The notes under the pieces: generated by a model
What the model saw: only the letters and a program-made list of their open reading frames with translations
What the model was told of the DNA's origin: nothing
The model's database searches: none
Assembly: GCA_032000125.1 (NCBI GenBank)
Contig: DAMALH010000006.1
Span: 62,001 to 126,000 of the forward strand
Reading direction: 5' to 3'
Length of the DNA: 64,000 nucleotides
From: Dryocola sp032000125
GTDB taxonomy: Bacteria; Pseudomonadota; Gammaproteobacteria; Enterobacterales; Enterobacteriaceae
Translations under genes and position numbers: made by a program
In this document: piece after piece, positions 18,191 through 27,240 of the stretch
Layout of the letters: every line of letters begins with the position of its first letter
How positions within the stretch are numbered: position 1 is the first letter of the stretch

Positions 18191-18210
18191 AATGCAGAAT
18201 GCGTGCCACT
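18191..18210 (-). promoter_or_regulatory. Sigma54 promoter of glmY
   Basis: Minus-strand AGTGGCACGCATTCTGCATT carries the GG (-24) and GC (-12) dinucleotides with exactly 10 bp between them, close to the consensus TGGCACG-N4-TTGCA. The predicted start is 18181-18182, where GlmY begins. Confidence 0.9.
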
Positions 18211-18296
18211 TTTAAACGATAAAGGATATTTATATGTTTTTACTGGATTTATTTAAACCGACAGCGAATTTCTGTTCGCACATTTTTTCAGCTTCC

Positions 18297-18314
18297 TGTC
18301 GCTAATCAGCAACA
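18297..18314 (-). promoter_or_regulatory. GlrR box, degenerate (site 1)
   Basis: TGTC-N10-AACA, one mismatch from the GlrR consensus TGTC-N10-GACA, upstream of the glmY sigma54 promoter. Confidence 0.5.
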
Positions 18315-18359
18315 GGATAAAAAGCGCAAAAATAAAACCTTTTAAAACAATAAATTAAA

Positions 18360-18377
18360 TGTCTCCATCTGGAGACA
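18360..18377 (-). promoter_or_regulatory. GlrR box (site 2)
   Basis: A perfect TGTC-N10-GACA palindrome (TGTCTCCATCTGGAGACA) upstream of glmY. Confidence 0.82.
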
Positions 18378-18392
18378 TCTAAAAAGACCCTG

Positions 18393-18410
18393 TGTCGGGA
18401 TTTGTAGACA
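18393..18410 (-). promoter_or_regulatory. GlrR box (site 3)
   Basis: A second perfect TGTC-N10-GACA match (TGTCGGGATTTGTAGACA), close to the purL terminator. Confidence 0.82.
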
Positions 18411-18433
18411 AAAAAACCCCGCCGAAGCGGGGG
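18410..18433 (-). terminator. purL intrinsic terminator
   Basis: On the minus strand CCCCGC-TTCG-GCGGGG is followed by seven T, immediately after the purL stop. Confidence 0.9.
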
Positions 18434-18440
18434 ATATTAA

Positions 18441-21400
18441 TTAACCTAACTGTTTACGCGCGTTGCGGAAGATGCGCATCCATGGGCTATCTTCGCCCCA
18501 CTCGGCCGGATGCCAGGAGTTGCTGACGGTACGGAATACGCGTTCCGGGTGCGGCATCATAATGGTCACGCGTCCGCTTTCATTAGTTACCGCCGTAATG
18601 CCATTTGGCGAGCCGTTCGGGTTAGCCGGATAGGTTTGCGTGACCTTACCGAAGTTATCGATAAAGCGCAGCGCCACCAGACCTTTGCTTTCAAGCGCGG
18701 CCAGATGCGCGGCGTCGCGTACTTCCACATGACCTTCTCCGTGCGATACGGCGATTGGCATATGCGACCCCACCATGCCCTGCAACAGCAGCGACGGGCT
18801 GGCGCTGACTTCCACCAGGCTGAAACGCGCTTCAAAACGGTCGGACTGGTTGCGCACAAAGCGTGGCCACAGGTCGCTGCCGGGAATCAGTTCACGCAGG
18901 TTAGACATCATCTGACAGCCGTTACACACGCCCAGCGCCAGCGTTTGCGGACGATGGAAGAAAGTTTCGAACTCGTCGCGCACGCGCTGGTTGAACAGGA
19001 TCGATTTCGCCCAGCCTTCGCCTGCGCCCAACACGTCCCCGTAAGAGAAGCCGCCGCAGGCCACCAGCGCCTGGAAATCTTCCAGACCACGACGTCCTGC
19101 CAGCAAATCGCTCATGTGCACGTCGATGGCGTCAAAACCGGCACGATGGAAGGCTGCCGCCATTTCAACGTGGGAGTTAACGCCCTGCTCACGCAGCACG
19201 GCAACTTTCGGACGGGCGCCCGTGGCGATAAACGGCGCGGCGATATCTTCTTTGATATCGAAGTTCAGCTTCACGCTCAGGCCAGGATCGCTGTCGTTCG
19301 CCTTAGCTTCATGCTCCTGATCCGCGCAGTCCGGGTTATCGCGCAGACGCTGCATCTGCCAGGTGGTTTCAGCCCACCACATGCGAAGCGTAGAACGGCT
19401 TTCGCTGAACACGGCATGGCCGTCCGCTGTGATAGTGAAACGATCGCCAGCAACGGCTTTACCCAGGAAGTGCACGCAATCCGCCAGACCGTGGGCGGCA
19501 AGGATGCGTTCAACCTCCGCGCGATCCGCAGCTTTAACCTGAATCACCGCGCCCAGCTCTTCATTAAACAGCGCGGCAAGGCGATCGTTACCCAGCGCTG
19601 CGATATTTGCCTCCACGCCGCAATGACCGGTGAAGGCCATTTCCGCAAGCGTAACCAGCAGGCCGCCGTCTGAACGGTCGTGGTAAGCCAGCAGTTTCTG
19701 CCCGGCCACCAGCTCCTGCATCGCGCTATAGAAGCCTTTGAGCTGCTCAACGTTACGCACGTCGGCCGGCTTGTCGCCCAACTGGCGATAAACCTGCGAC
19801 AGCGCCGTTGCGCCCAGCGCATTGTGGCCTGCGCCCAGATCGATAAGCAGCAAAGCGTTATCTTCGGTGCTTAACTGAGGGGTTACCGTGCGGCGCACGT
19901 CTTCCACGCGGGCAAAGGCGGTAATTACCAATGAGAGCGGTGAAGTCATCTCGCGCTGTTCGTTGCCTTCCTGCCAGCGGGTTTTCATCGACATGGAGTC
20001 TTTACCCACCGGAATGGTGATGCCAAGCTGCGGGCAAAGCTCTTCGCCCACGGCTTTCACCGCCTCATACAGGCCCGCATCTTCACCGGGGTGGCCTGCG
20101 GCGGCCATCCAGTTAGCGGAAAGCTTGATGCGTTTAAGGGAGCCAATCTGAGTAGCGGCAATGTTGGTCAGCGCTTCACCCACCGCAAGACGTGCGGATG
20201 CAGCAAAGTCCAGCAGTGCAACCGGCGCGCGTTCGCCGATGGACATTGCTTCGCCGTAGTAGCTGTCAAGGCTCGCGGTGGTCACCGCGCAGTTGGCGAC
20301 CGGGATCTGCCACGGACCAACCATCTGGTCGCGCGCAACCATGCCGGTTACGCTGCGGTCGCCGATGGTTATCAGGAAGGTTTTTTCCGCCACCGCCGGC
20401 AGATGCAGAACGCGATTAACCGCGTCATTGATGGCGATGGTGCTGACGTCCAGCGCATCACCCTTCGCTTTCAGGCTGGCAACGTTGCGCTCCATTTTCG
20501 GCGTTTTGCCCAGCAGCACGTCCAGCGGCATGTCAATTGGCTGGTTGTCGAAATGGCTGTCGTTTAACGTCAGGTGTTTTTCTGCGGTGGCTTCGCCGAT
20601 GACCGCGTACGGCGCGCGCTCGCGGCGGCAAAGTTCGTCAAACAGTTCAACCTGTTCTGGCGCAACCGCCAGCACATAGCGTTCCTGAGATTCGTTACAC
20701 CACACCTCAAGCGGGCTCATGCCTGGTTCGTCGTTGAGAATATCGCGCAGCTCGAAACGACCGCCGCGGCCGCCGTCGCTTACCAGTTCCGGCATGGCGT
20801 TTGACAAACCGCCTGCGCCAACATCGTGAATAAACAGAATCGGGTTATCGTCGCCCATCTGCCAGCAGCGGTCGATAACCTCCTGGCAGCGACGCTCCAT
20901 TTCCGGGTTATCGCGCTGTACCGACGCAAAATCCAGATCCGCGTCGGACTGGCCTGAAGCCATAGAGGAAGCCGCGCCGCCGCCCAGACCGATATTCATG
21001 GACGGCCCGCCGAGAACGATTAGCTTCGCACCCGGCGGGATTTCACCTTTCTGTACGTGATCGGCACGGATGTTACCTATGCCGCCGGCCAGCATAATTG
21101 GCTTGTGGTAGCCGCGCAGCTCAACGCCGTTGTGGCTGTTAACCTGCTCTTCGTAGGTGCGGAAATACCCCGTTAACGCCGGACGTCCAAACTCGTTGTT
21201 AAACGCGGCGCCGCCGAGCGGGCCTTCGGTCATGATGTCCAGCGCCGTAACGATACGGTCTGGCTTACCAAAATCTTCTTCCCACGGCTGTTGAAAACCG
21301 GGAATACGAAGGTTGGAGACGGAGAAACCGACCAGGCCCGCTTTCGGTTTAGCGCCGCGCCCGGTTGCGCCTTCGTCACGAATTTCACCGCCGGAACCGG

Positions 21401-22328
21401 TAGCGGCGCCCGGCCATGGGGAAATCGCCGTTGGGTGGTTGTGCGTTTCGACTTTCATCAGGATATGCGCGTCTTCCTGATGGAAATCGTAGCGGCCCGC
21501 TTCGCGGTCTGCGAAGAAGCGCCCTACCGGTGAACCTTCCATTACCGCCGCGTTGTCTTTATAGGCGGACAACACGTGGTCAGGCGTTTGTTCAAAGGTA
21601 TTTTTAATCATTTTGAACAGCGACTTCGGCTGCTGTTCGCCATCAATCACCCAGTCGGCATTGAAGATTTTATGCCGGCAGTGCTCAGAGTTGGCCTGCG
21701 CGAACATATACAGTTCGATGTCGTTTGGGTTGCGGCCAAGCTTTGTAAATGCATCCTGCAGGTAATCGATCTCGTCTTCCGCCAGCGCAAGGCCAAGACG
21801 GACGTTGGCTTCCACAAGCGCGTCGCGCCCCTGCCCAAGCAAGTCAACGCTTTGTACAGGCGCCGGTTCGTGATGGGAGAAAAGCTTCTCGCCGTCTTGC
21901 AGCGCACCAAACACGCTCTCCATCATGCGGTCGTGCAGGAGCGCGGTTACTTCCTGCCACTGTGCCTGCGTCAGCGTTTCGCCGCTAACGTAATAAGCCA
22001 CGCCGCGCTCAAGGCGTTTGACTTTGGTCAGGGAGCAGTTGTGGGCGATATCGGTAGCTTTGGAAGACCAGGGCGAGATAGTACCAGGGCGTGGCGTCAC
22101 CAGGATCAGGTGGCCTGTCGGGGCGTGGTCTGCAAGGGTTGGGCCATATTTCAGCAACCGTTGCAGCCGTGCTTGCTCTGAGGCCGCAAGCGGCGCGTCT
22201 ACATCGGCAAAGTGAACATACTCGGCGTAAATGTCGCTCACCGGCAGGTGGGCATCTTTAAAGCGGGCCAGCAGTTTATTAATACGAAATGCCGATAGAG
22301 CGGGGGAACCACGCAGAATTTCCATCAT
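18441..22328 (-). CDS. purL: PurL, phosphoribosylformylglycinamidine synthase
   Basis: PurL makes FGAM from FGAR, glutamine and ATP in purine synthesis. The 1295-residue single-chain form has an N-terminal PurS-like domain, two AIR-synthase-type halves (GGEIRDEGATGRGAKPKAG; TIPVGKDSMSMKT) and a C-terminal glutaminase domain with the nucleophile in LGVCNGCQMM and the His/Glu in MPHPERVF. The second of three methionines is used, as in E. coli. A PurR box lies upstream and a terminator downstream; monocistronic. Confidence 0.98.
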   Translation of the reverse strand: MMEILRGSPALSAFRINKLLARFKDAHLPVSDIYAEYVHFADVDAPLAASEQARLQRLLKYGPTLADHAPTGHLILVTPRPGTISPWSSKATDIAHNCSLTKVKRLERGVAYYVSGETLTQAQWQEVTALLHDRMMESVFGALQDGEKLFSHHEPAPVQSVDLLGQGRDALVEANVRLGLALAEDEIDYLQDAFTKLGRNPNDIELYMFAQANSEHCRHKIFNADWVIDGEQQPKSLFKMIKNTFEQTPDHVLSAYKDNAAVMEGSPVGRFFADREAGRYDFHQEDAHILMKVETHNHPTAISPWPGAATGSGGEIRDEGATGRGAKPKAGLVGFSVSNLRIPGFQQPWEEDFGKPDRIVTALDIMTEGPLGGAAFNNEFGRPALTGYFRTYEEQVNSHNGVELRGYHKPIMLAGGIGNIRADHVQKGEIPPGAKLIVLGGPSMNIGLGGGAASSMASGQSDADLDFASVQRDNPEMERRCQEVIDRCWQMGDDNPILFIHDVGAGGLSNAMPELVSDGGRGGRFELRDILNDEPGMSPLEVWCNESQERYVLAVAPEQVELFDELCRRERAPYAVIGEATAEKHLTLNDSHFDNQPIDMPLDVLLGKTPKMERNVASLKAKGDALDVSTIAINDAVNRVLHLPAVAEKTFLITIGDRSVTGMVARDQMVGPWQIPVANCAVTTASLDSYYGEAMSIGERAPVALLDFAASARLAVGEALTNIAATQIGSLKRIKLSANWMAAAGHPGEDAGLYEAVKAVGEELCPQLGITIPVGKDSMSMKTRWQEGNEQREMTSPLSLVITAFARVEDVRRTVTPQLSTEDNALLLIDLGAGHNALGATALSQVYRQLGDKPADVRNVEQLKGFYSAMQELVAGQKLLAYHDRSDGGLLVTLAEMAFTGHCGVEANIAALGNDRLAALFNEELGAVIQVKAADRAEVERILAAHGLADCVHFLGKAVAGDRFTITADGHAVFSESRSTLRMWWAETTWQMQRLRDNPDCADQEHEAKANDSDPGLSVKLNFDIKEDIAAPFIATGARPKVAVLREQGVNSHVEMAAAFHRAGFDAIDVHMSDLLAGRRGLEDFQALVACGGFSYGDVLGAGEGWAKSILFNQRVRDEFETFFHRPQTLALGVCNGCQMMSNLRELIPGSDLWPRFVRNQSDRFEARFSLVEVSASPSLLLQGMVGSHMPIAVSHGEGHVEVRDAAHLAALESKGLVALRFIDNFGKVTQTYPANPNGSPNGITAVTNESGRVTIMMPHPERVFRTVSNSWHPAEWGEDSPWMRIFRNARKQLG

Positions 22329-22391
22329 CAAAGATCTCTCGTCTTCAAGCGTGAGCGACGCTCACGTGGGCGCAAGGGGAAAACGGGCGTC

Positions 22392-22430
22392 ATTATAGAG
22401 AATACCGCGCCGTGACGAAACCGTTTGCGT
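22392..22430 (-). promoter_or_regulatory. purL promoter -10 and PurR operator
   Basis: Minus-strand ACGCAAACGGTTTCGT (22430-22415) is a near-perfect PurR 16-mer. A consensus TATAAT (22397-22392) follows 17 bp later, so the operator covers the -35 region. Confidence 0.85.
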
Positions 22431-22595
22431 AGAAATAAACGCATTACTTTACGCTGTACGATAAACGTACGAAACCGCCGAATAGGTTGCGCGCTGGCGC
22501 TTTGTTAAGCAAAATGCGCCTCATCCGCTGTCTGAACCGCTCTTATAAATGACCGTCGCTTGCTAAGACTCGAGGCACCGCAGAAGATTAACCAT

Positions 22596-24146
22596 TTGAA
22601 AAAATTTAAGATTAATTATCTGCTTATCGGTGCCGTAACCTTGTTACTGGCAGTGGCGCTCTGGCCCTCCATTCCCTGGTTCGGAAAAGCCGAAAACCGC
22701 ATCGCCGCCATCCAGGCGCGCGGCGTCCTGCGCGTCAGCACCATCCCTTCTCCGCTGACCTATAGCGTATCGAATAACAAAGCGCTGGGGCTTGATTACG
22801 AGCTGGCGCAACAGTTCGCTGATTATCTTGGCGTAAAGCTTCAGGTCACCGTTCGCCCGAATATCAACGCACTGTTTGACGATCTGGATAACGACAATGC
22901 CGATTTACTCGCCGCAGGCCTGGTCTATAACACCGAGCGTAGCCAGCACTATCAGGCGGGTCCGGCATACTATTTCGTGTCGCAGCAGATGGTTTATCGC
23001 GTGGGCAGCCCCCGCCCTAAAACGCTCGCTGGCGTAAAGGAGAACACGCTGGTTTTATCATCAGGCCTTGCCGTGCTAAGCGATCTGCAGGCAATGAAAG
23101 AGAGCAAATACCCGGACCTGACATGGCGCATTGATAACAAGCACACCAGCAATCAGCTCTTACAGCAGGTCGTAGACGGCAGCATTGCGTTCACTATTTC
23201 CGACTCCATCGCCATCAGCATTTACCAGCGCGTTCATCCGCAGCTTGCGGTAGCGCTGGACGTAACCGACGAACAGCCGGTCACCTGGTTTAGCGTACGC
23301 GACGGCGACGACAGCCTTTCTGCGGCGCTGCTCGATTTTTATAACAAGCTGAGCGGCGACGGTATTCTGGCTCGCCTGGAAGAGAAATATCTGGGTCACA
23401 TCGGGGATTTTGATTATGTCGATACCCGCACCTTCCTTAACGCTATTGATAGCGTTTTGCCGGAGCTTCAGCCGCTGTTTGAAAAGTACGCTACGGATAT
23501 CGACTGGCGTTTGCTGGCCGCCATCTCTTATCAGGAATCGCACTGGGATAACCAGGCCACCTCCCCTACCGGCGTGCGCGGCCTGATGATGTTGACGAAA
23601 AACACCGCACAAAGCCTGGGCCTGACGGACCGGCTCGACCCGGAGCAGAGCATCAGCGGCGGCAGCCGTTATCTGAAGGATATGATGGGAAAAGTGCCGG
23701 AAACGGTGCCGGAAGACGAAAGGATTTGGTTTGCTCTGGCGGCCTACAACATGGGTTACGCTCATATGCTTGATGCGCGGCAGCTCACCGCGAAGCTGAA
23801 AGGAAATCCGGATAGCTGGGCAGATGTCAAAGTGAGGCTGCCGCTGTTAAGCCAGAAGCAGTACTACAGCAAAACGACTTACGGCTATGCACGCGGCCAT
23901 GAAGCCTATGCCTACGTTGAGAATATCCGTAAGTATCAGCTAAGCCTGGAAGGGTATCTGCAGGAGAAAGAGAAGCTGGCGGCGCAGGAAGCAAAATTTG
24001 CGGAGGCCTATCCGGCGGTGGCGCCGGTAGAGCTGGCTACTCCGCCTTACGGGCCATTTCCTTTAGGGCCTTTTTCTCCAGACGCCGGGCACGAAAAAAA
24101 TCACTCAGCATTGCCGAACACTCTTCTGCCAGCACGCCTTCAATAA
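22596..24146 (+). CDS. mltF: MltF, membrane-bound lytic murein transglycosylase F
   Basis: MltF cleaves peptidoglycan glycan strands to 1,6-anhydro products. The 516-residue chain has an N-terminal membrane anchor (KINYLLIGAVTLLLAVALWP), a solute-binding-like regulatory domain (about 45-265) and an SLT domain with the catalytic Glu in AAISYQESHWD and the AAYNMGYAH motif. The start is a TTG giving MKKFKINYLL, matching E. coli MKKLKINYL. The 3' end overlaps the convergent tadA by 110 bp, so its last about 36 residues are antisense to tadA and unlike those of E. coli. Confidence 0.93.
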   Translation: MKKFKINYLLIGAVTLLLAVALWPSIPWFGKAENRIAAIQARGVLRVSTIPSPLTYSVSNNKALGLDYELAQQFADYLGVKLQVTVRPNINALFDDLDNDNADLLAAGLVYNTERSQHYQAGPAYYFVSQQMVYRVGSPRPKTLAGVKENTLVLSSGLAVLSDLQAMKESKYPDLTWRIDNKHTSNQLLQQVVDGSIAFTISDSIAISIYQRVHPQLAVALDVTDEQPVTWFSVRDGDDSLSAALLDFYNKLSGDGILARLEEKYLGHIGDFDYVDTRTFLNAIDSVLPELQPLFEKYATDIDWRLLAAISYQESHWDNQATSPTGVRGLMMLTKNTAQSLGLTDRLDPEQSISGGSRYLKDMMGKVPETVPEDERIWFALAAYNMGYAHMLDARQLTAKLKGNPDSWADVKVRLPLLSQKQYYSKTTYGYARGHEAYAYVENIRKYQLSLEGYLQEKEKLAAQEAKFAEAYPAVAPVELATPPYGPFPLGPFSPDAGHEKNHSALPNTLLPARLQ

Positions 24147-24540
24147 CGCCAACCTGGTGGTTCATGCCCGGGTGGCCCAGCACATCCATCAGCGAGCCAA
24201 TCGCGCCGGTCTTGGCGTCGCGCGCGCCAAATACCAGCGAGCCAATACGGCTGTGAACCATAGCACCAGCACACATAACGCAAGGTTCGAGCGTGACATA
24301 CAGCGTGGTATCTAACAGACGGTAGTTTTGCAGCACCAGGCCGCCCTGACGCAGCGCCATAATTTCCGCATGTGCCGTGGGATCGTGACGGCCGATGGGC
24401 CGATTCCAGCCCTCACCAATGACCTTGTTGTCGTGCACCAGCACAGCGCCGACCGGAACTTCCCCCTCATCCCAGGCGCGCTGTGCAAGCGTTAGCGCAT
24501 GGCGCATCCAGTCTTCATGGGTAAATTCACTTTTTGACAC
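24037..24540 (-). CDS. tadA: TadA, tRNA(Arg) adenosine-34 deaminase
   Basis: This essential enzyme converts A34 to inosine in tRNA-Arg(ACG). The 167-residue chain has the zinc deaminase motifs PTAHAEIMAL (HAE) and LEPCVMCAGA (PCxxC). The GTG start (VSKSEFTHEDW) is preceded by AGGAG at good spacing and matches E. coli length. Its 3' part overlaps mltF on the other strand. Confidence 0.97.
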   Translation of the reverse strand: MSKSEFTHEDWMRHALTLAQRAWDEGEVPVGAVLVHDNKVIGEGWNRPIGRHDPTAHAEIMALRQGGLVLQNYRLLDTTLYVTLEPCVMCAGAMVHSRIGSLVFGARDAKTGAIGSLMDVLGHPGMNHQVGVIEGVLAEECSAMLSDFFRARRLEKKALKEMARKAE

Positions 24541-24603
24541 GGGCAACTCCTGAGGAACCAAGGGCGGCGCATTATACACACCGCTTAGCGGATACGAAAT
24601 GCG

Positions 24604-25242
24604 TTACTCAAGCTGCTGAAGCTGACCCTGCGGGGTGACGCGCCAGCGGTGCTGGCAGAAGTAGAGCAGCGGGTTATCCTGCTTGCTGTCGCTGTAGCCG
24701 CTGTAAAGCTGAAGGGGCGTGCCGATTTGCTGCTCAAGCTGCGCCACTTTTTCGTGCCCGAGGCAGCGCATGGTCAGCACCCAGCCGCCGTGCGAACGTT
24801 TAATCTGGCTGGCGATAAGCTTCACCTTCGGCAACCAGGGCGTATCGAAATAGACCTGCTCCACCAGCGGCTGCGGCGAACCGGTAATAAGCCAGACATC
24901 GGCGTCAGAACTGGTGAGATAGTTAGTAAGACGCTGCTGCACAACCGGAAACGCCGTCACGCGGGTGCGAAACCAGGCCACAAAATCCATCTCAAGCTGC
25001 TTAAGCCGCGCTTCGCTGTGCCCGAAGGTCGCCCCCCAGAGCAGCAGGCTCATTGGCCAGCGGGCGGCACGCCCTTTAATCAGCAGCGCTGCGCCTATTA
25101 CCGGCAAAAGCGGCACCACAAGCAGCAAATTGAAGGGCTGATGGCGAAGCAGATAGCGTAAAAAACTACCGAACATATCCTGCTGATGCAGGGTGCCATC
25201 TAAATCGAAAAACACTACCCGACGCTCACTCTGGTTTGCCAA
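24604..25242 (-). CDS. pgpC: PgpC, phosphatidylglycerophosphatase C
   Basis: PgpC (YfhB) removes the phosphate from phosphatidylglycerophosphate in phospholipid synthesis. The 212-residue HAD-family protein has the nucleophile motif VVFFDLDGTLH, a hydrophobic segment (FNLLLVVPLLPVIGAALLI), the second motif LITGSPQPLV and the closing YSGYSDSKQDNPLL. A TTG start is proposed because AAGGAG lies six bases upstream and the result aligns with the E. coli N-terminus. It follows tadA's gene start on the same strand. Confidence 0.93.
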   Translation of the reverse strand: MANQSERRVVFFDLDGTLHQQDMFGSFLRYLLRHQPFNLLLVVPLLPVIGAALLIKGRAARWPMSLLLWGATFGHSEARLKQLEMDFVAWFRTRVTAFPVVQQRLTNYLTSSDADVWLITGSPQPLVEQVYFDTPWLPKVKLIASQIKRSHGGWVLTMRCLGHEKVAQLEQQIGTPLQLYSGYSDSKQDNPLLYFCQHRWRVTPQGQLQQLE

Positions 25243-25473
25243 ACGCAACTCCTTTGAATGGTTAACTCCCCTGGCCGCATAAAAGCCACCACGGCTACCT
25301 TTACACAAAGCCTAACAGATAGATCTACAACTTTCCGGTAACAAACGTCTGCGAACTTTTATTGAATATTTAATTCCATCTACAGGTGTAATAACGGAAT
25401 TAACGTGCATTCACAGACGTAAATTACGTTATCATCTAACAGACCTGTATTAAATTGATCCAACGGAGCGGAA

Positions 25474-26322
25474 ATGAATTGTTTACTGCGTATTCGCCAG
25501 CGCTACCCCACACTGGCGCAAAGTGACCGTAAACTGGCAGATTTTCTGTTGGCGAATCCCGACAAGGCCCGTCATCTCAGCTCGCAGCTTCTCGCCAAAG
25601 AAGCAGGCGTTAGCCAGTCAAGCGTGGTTAAATTCTCCCAGAAGCTTGGCTTTAAGGGCTTTCCCTCACTTAAGCTTGCCATCAGTGAGGCGCTGGCCAG
25701 CGGCCAGGACCCGCACTCGGTGCCGGTCCATAATCAAATCCTTGGCGACGACCCGCTAAGGCTGGTTGGTGAAAAGCTGATTAAAGACAATCTCGCCGCC
25801 ATGCATGCAAGCCTTGATATCAACAGCGAAGAAAAACTGCTGGCAAGCGTTGCCATGCTGCGTAACGCGCGGCGCGTGCTGGTTGTCGGTATTGGTGCAT
25901 CGGGCCTGGTGGCGAAAAACTTTGCCTGGAAGCTGATGAAAATCGGCGTTAATGCCGTAGCGGAACAGGATATGCACGCGCTGCTGGCCACGACACAAGC
26001 GCTTAGCCCGGACGATGTTCTTTTCGCCATTTCCTATTCAGGCGAACGGCGTGAGATTAACCTCGCCGCCGATGAAACGTTACGCACAGGGGCAAAAATC
26101 CTTGCCGTCACCGGCTTTACGCCAAATGCGCTACAGCAGCGCGCAACGCTTTGTTTGTACACCATCGCGGAAGAGCTGGCGACGCGCAGCGCCGCCATTT
26201 CCTCCACCAGCGCGCAGATGATGCTGACGGATTTGCTGTTTATGGCGCTGGTCCAGCAGGATCTGGAAAACGCTCCGGATCGTATCCGGCACAGCGAGGC
26301 TTTGGTGAAGAAGCTGGTTTGA
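25474..26322 (+). CDS. yfhH: YfhH, MurR/RpiR-family transcription regulator
   Basis: The 282-residue chain equals E. coli YfhH. An N-terminal RpiR helix-turn-helix (about 1-75; LAKEAGVSQSSVVKFSQKLGFKGFP) is followed by a SIS sugar-phosphate binding domain (about 120-260; VLVVGIGASGLVAKNFAWKL, FAISYSGERREI). The ligand is not known. It is the last backbone gene before the accessory island; its 3' 112 bp are present again, with about 8 changes, at 28541-28653. Confidence 0.95.
   Translation: MNCLLRIRQRYPTLAQSDRKLADFLLANPDKARHLSSQLLAKEAGVSQSSVVKFSQKLGFKGFPSLKLAISEALASGQDPHSVPVHNQILGDDPLRLVGEKLIKDNLAAMHASLDINSEEKLLASVAMLRNARRVLVVGIGASGLVAKNFAWKLMKIGVNAVAEQDMHALLATTQALSPDDVLFAISYSGERREINLAADETLRTGAKILAVTGFTPNALQQRATLCLYTIAEELATRSAAISSTSAQMMLTDLLFMALVQQDLENAPDRIRHSEALVKKLV
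26211..26322 (+). repeat. Direct repeat copy 1: 3' end of yfhH
   Basis: The last 112 bp of intact yfhH. The same stretch recurs in the same orientation at 28541-28653 with roughly 93% identity by eye. Confidence 0.9.
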
Positions 26323-26569
26323 TGGCATTGTATCCTTATACATTGAATAAGCATTCTTCCGAAGTAGGTTGGATGCTCATCAATATATCAAATCTCTTTG
26401 ACAACAATTAATTTTGTAAAATACGTTAGTATCTTTTATAGTGAACTTGGAATAAAATTTTTCCAATAAAGTAATCATTGCATAAAAATAAAGCATAAGG
26501 CATCATGGTATTTTATTATATTTAACCACTATAGCATTTAAATTTCAGGATAGTGAGAGCATTACGTAG

Positions 26570-27154
26570 ATGATAGATAAAAAAGAATTGAAAGATCACT
26601 TAAAAATATGTCTACAGCATGAGGTCGCCATGAATTCAAAACCTTTTTCATGGCGCAACACGATTCACAAGGCGCTTAAATGCCCGGAAAGAAGATTCAA
26701 TTTTTGGTGGCGAATTGCTTCTTATCTTTATAAATCCGGAGGAACATCAAAAAAAGAGATAGCGCGTAAAATTAACAGAAGATTAATTCAAAAATATAAT
26801 ACAGAGATTCAACTTTCAGCAACTATCGGGCCCGGCCTGCTCATTACCCACTACTTATCAATAGTTATCAATGGAGCTGCAATAATTGGCACTAATTTTA
26901 AAATACGTCACAATTCCACTATAGGTATCGGAGGCACCTTAAATAAAAAAGTATCAACGCCTCAAATAGTAATAGGTAACAACGTTGAAATTGGCGCAGG
27001 TAGCTGCATTTTGGGGCGCGATATTAAGATTGGCAATAATGTTATAATTGGTGCAATGTCGTTTATTAATAAAGACATTCCGGATAACACTATTGCATAC
27101 ACAGAAAAATCGTTAAAACTAAAAACAAAAGACCGTTCTGTTCACGCTGACTAA
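26570..27154 (+). CDS. Hexapeptide-repeat acetyltransferase (CysE/WcaB-like)
   Basis: A 194-residue protein whose C-terminal half (about 85-180) is a left-handed beta helix of the serine-acetyltransferase type: IGPGLLITHYLSIVINGAAIIG, KIRHNSTIGIGG, IGNNVEIGAGSCILG. Such proteins outside cysteine synthesis commonly O-acetylate surface polysaccharides. The N-terminal part is short and not typical of housekeeping CysE. The codons are very AT-rich compared with the flanking genes, indicating transfer. The exact acceptor is unknown; modification of LPS or capsule is inferred. Confidence 0.75.
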   Translation: MIDKKELKDHLKICLQHEVAMNSKPFSWRNTIHKALKCPERRFNFWWRIASYLYKSGGTSKKEIARKINRRLIQKYNTEIQLSATIGPGLLITHYLSIVINGAAIIGTNFKIRHNSTIGIGGTLNKKVSTPQIVIGNNVEIGAGSCILGRDIKIGNNVIIGAMSFINKDIPDNTIAYTEKSLKLKTKDRSVHAD

Positions 27155-27240
27155 TTTAGCTCCTAAAATACTATAAGGGAAGCGATTACGCTTCCCCAAA
27201 TCATAGTGGACTACTCATTCATCCGGGAAATCTACTTAAC

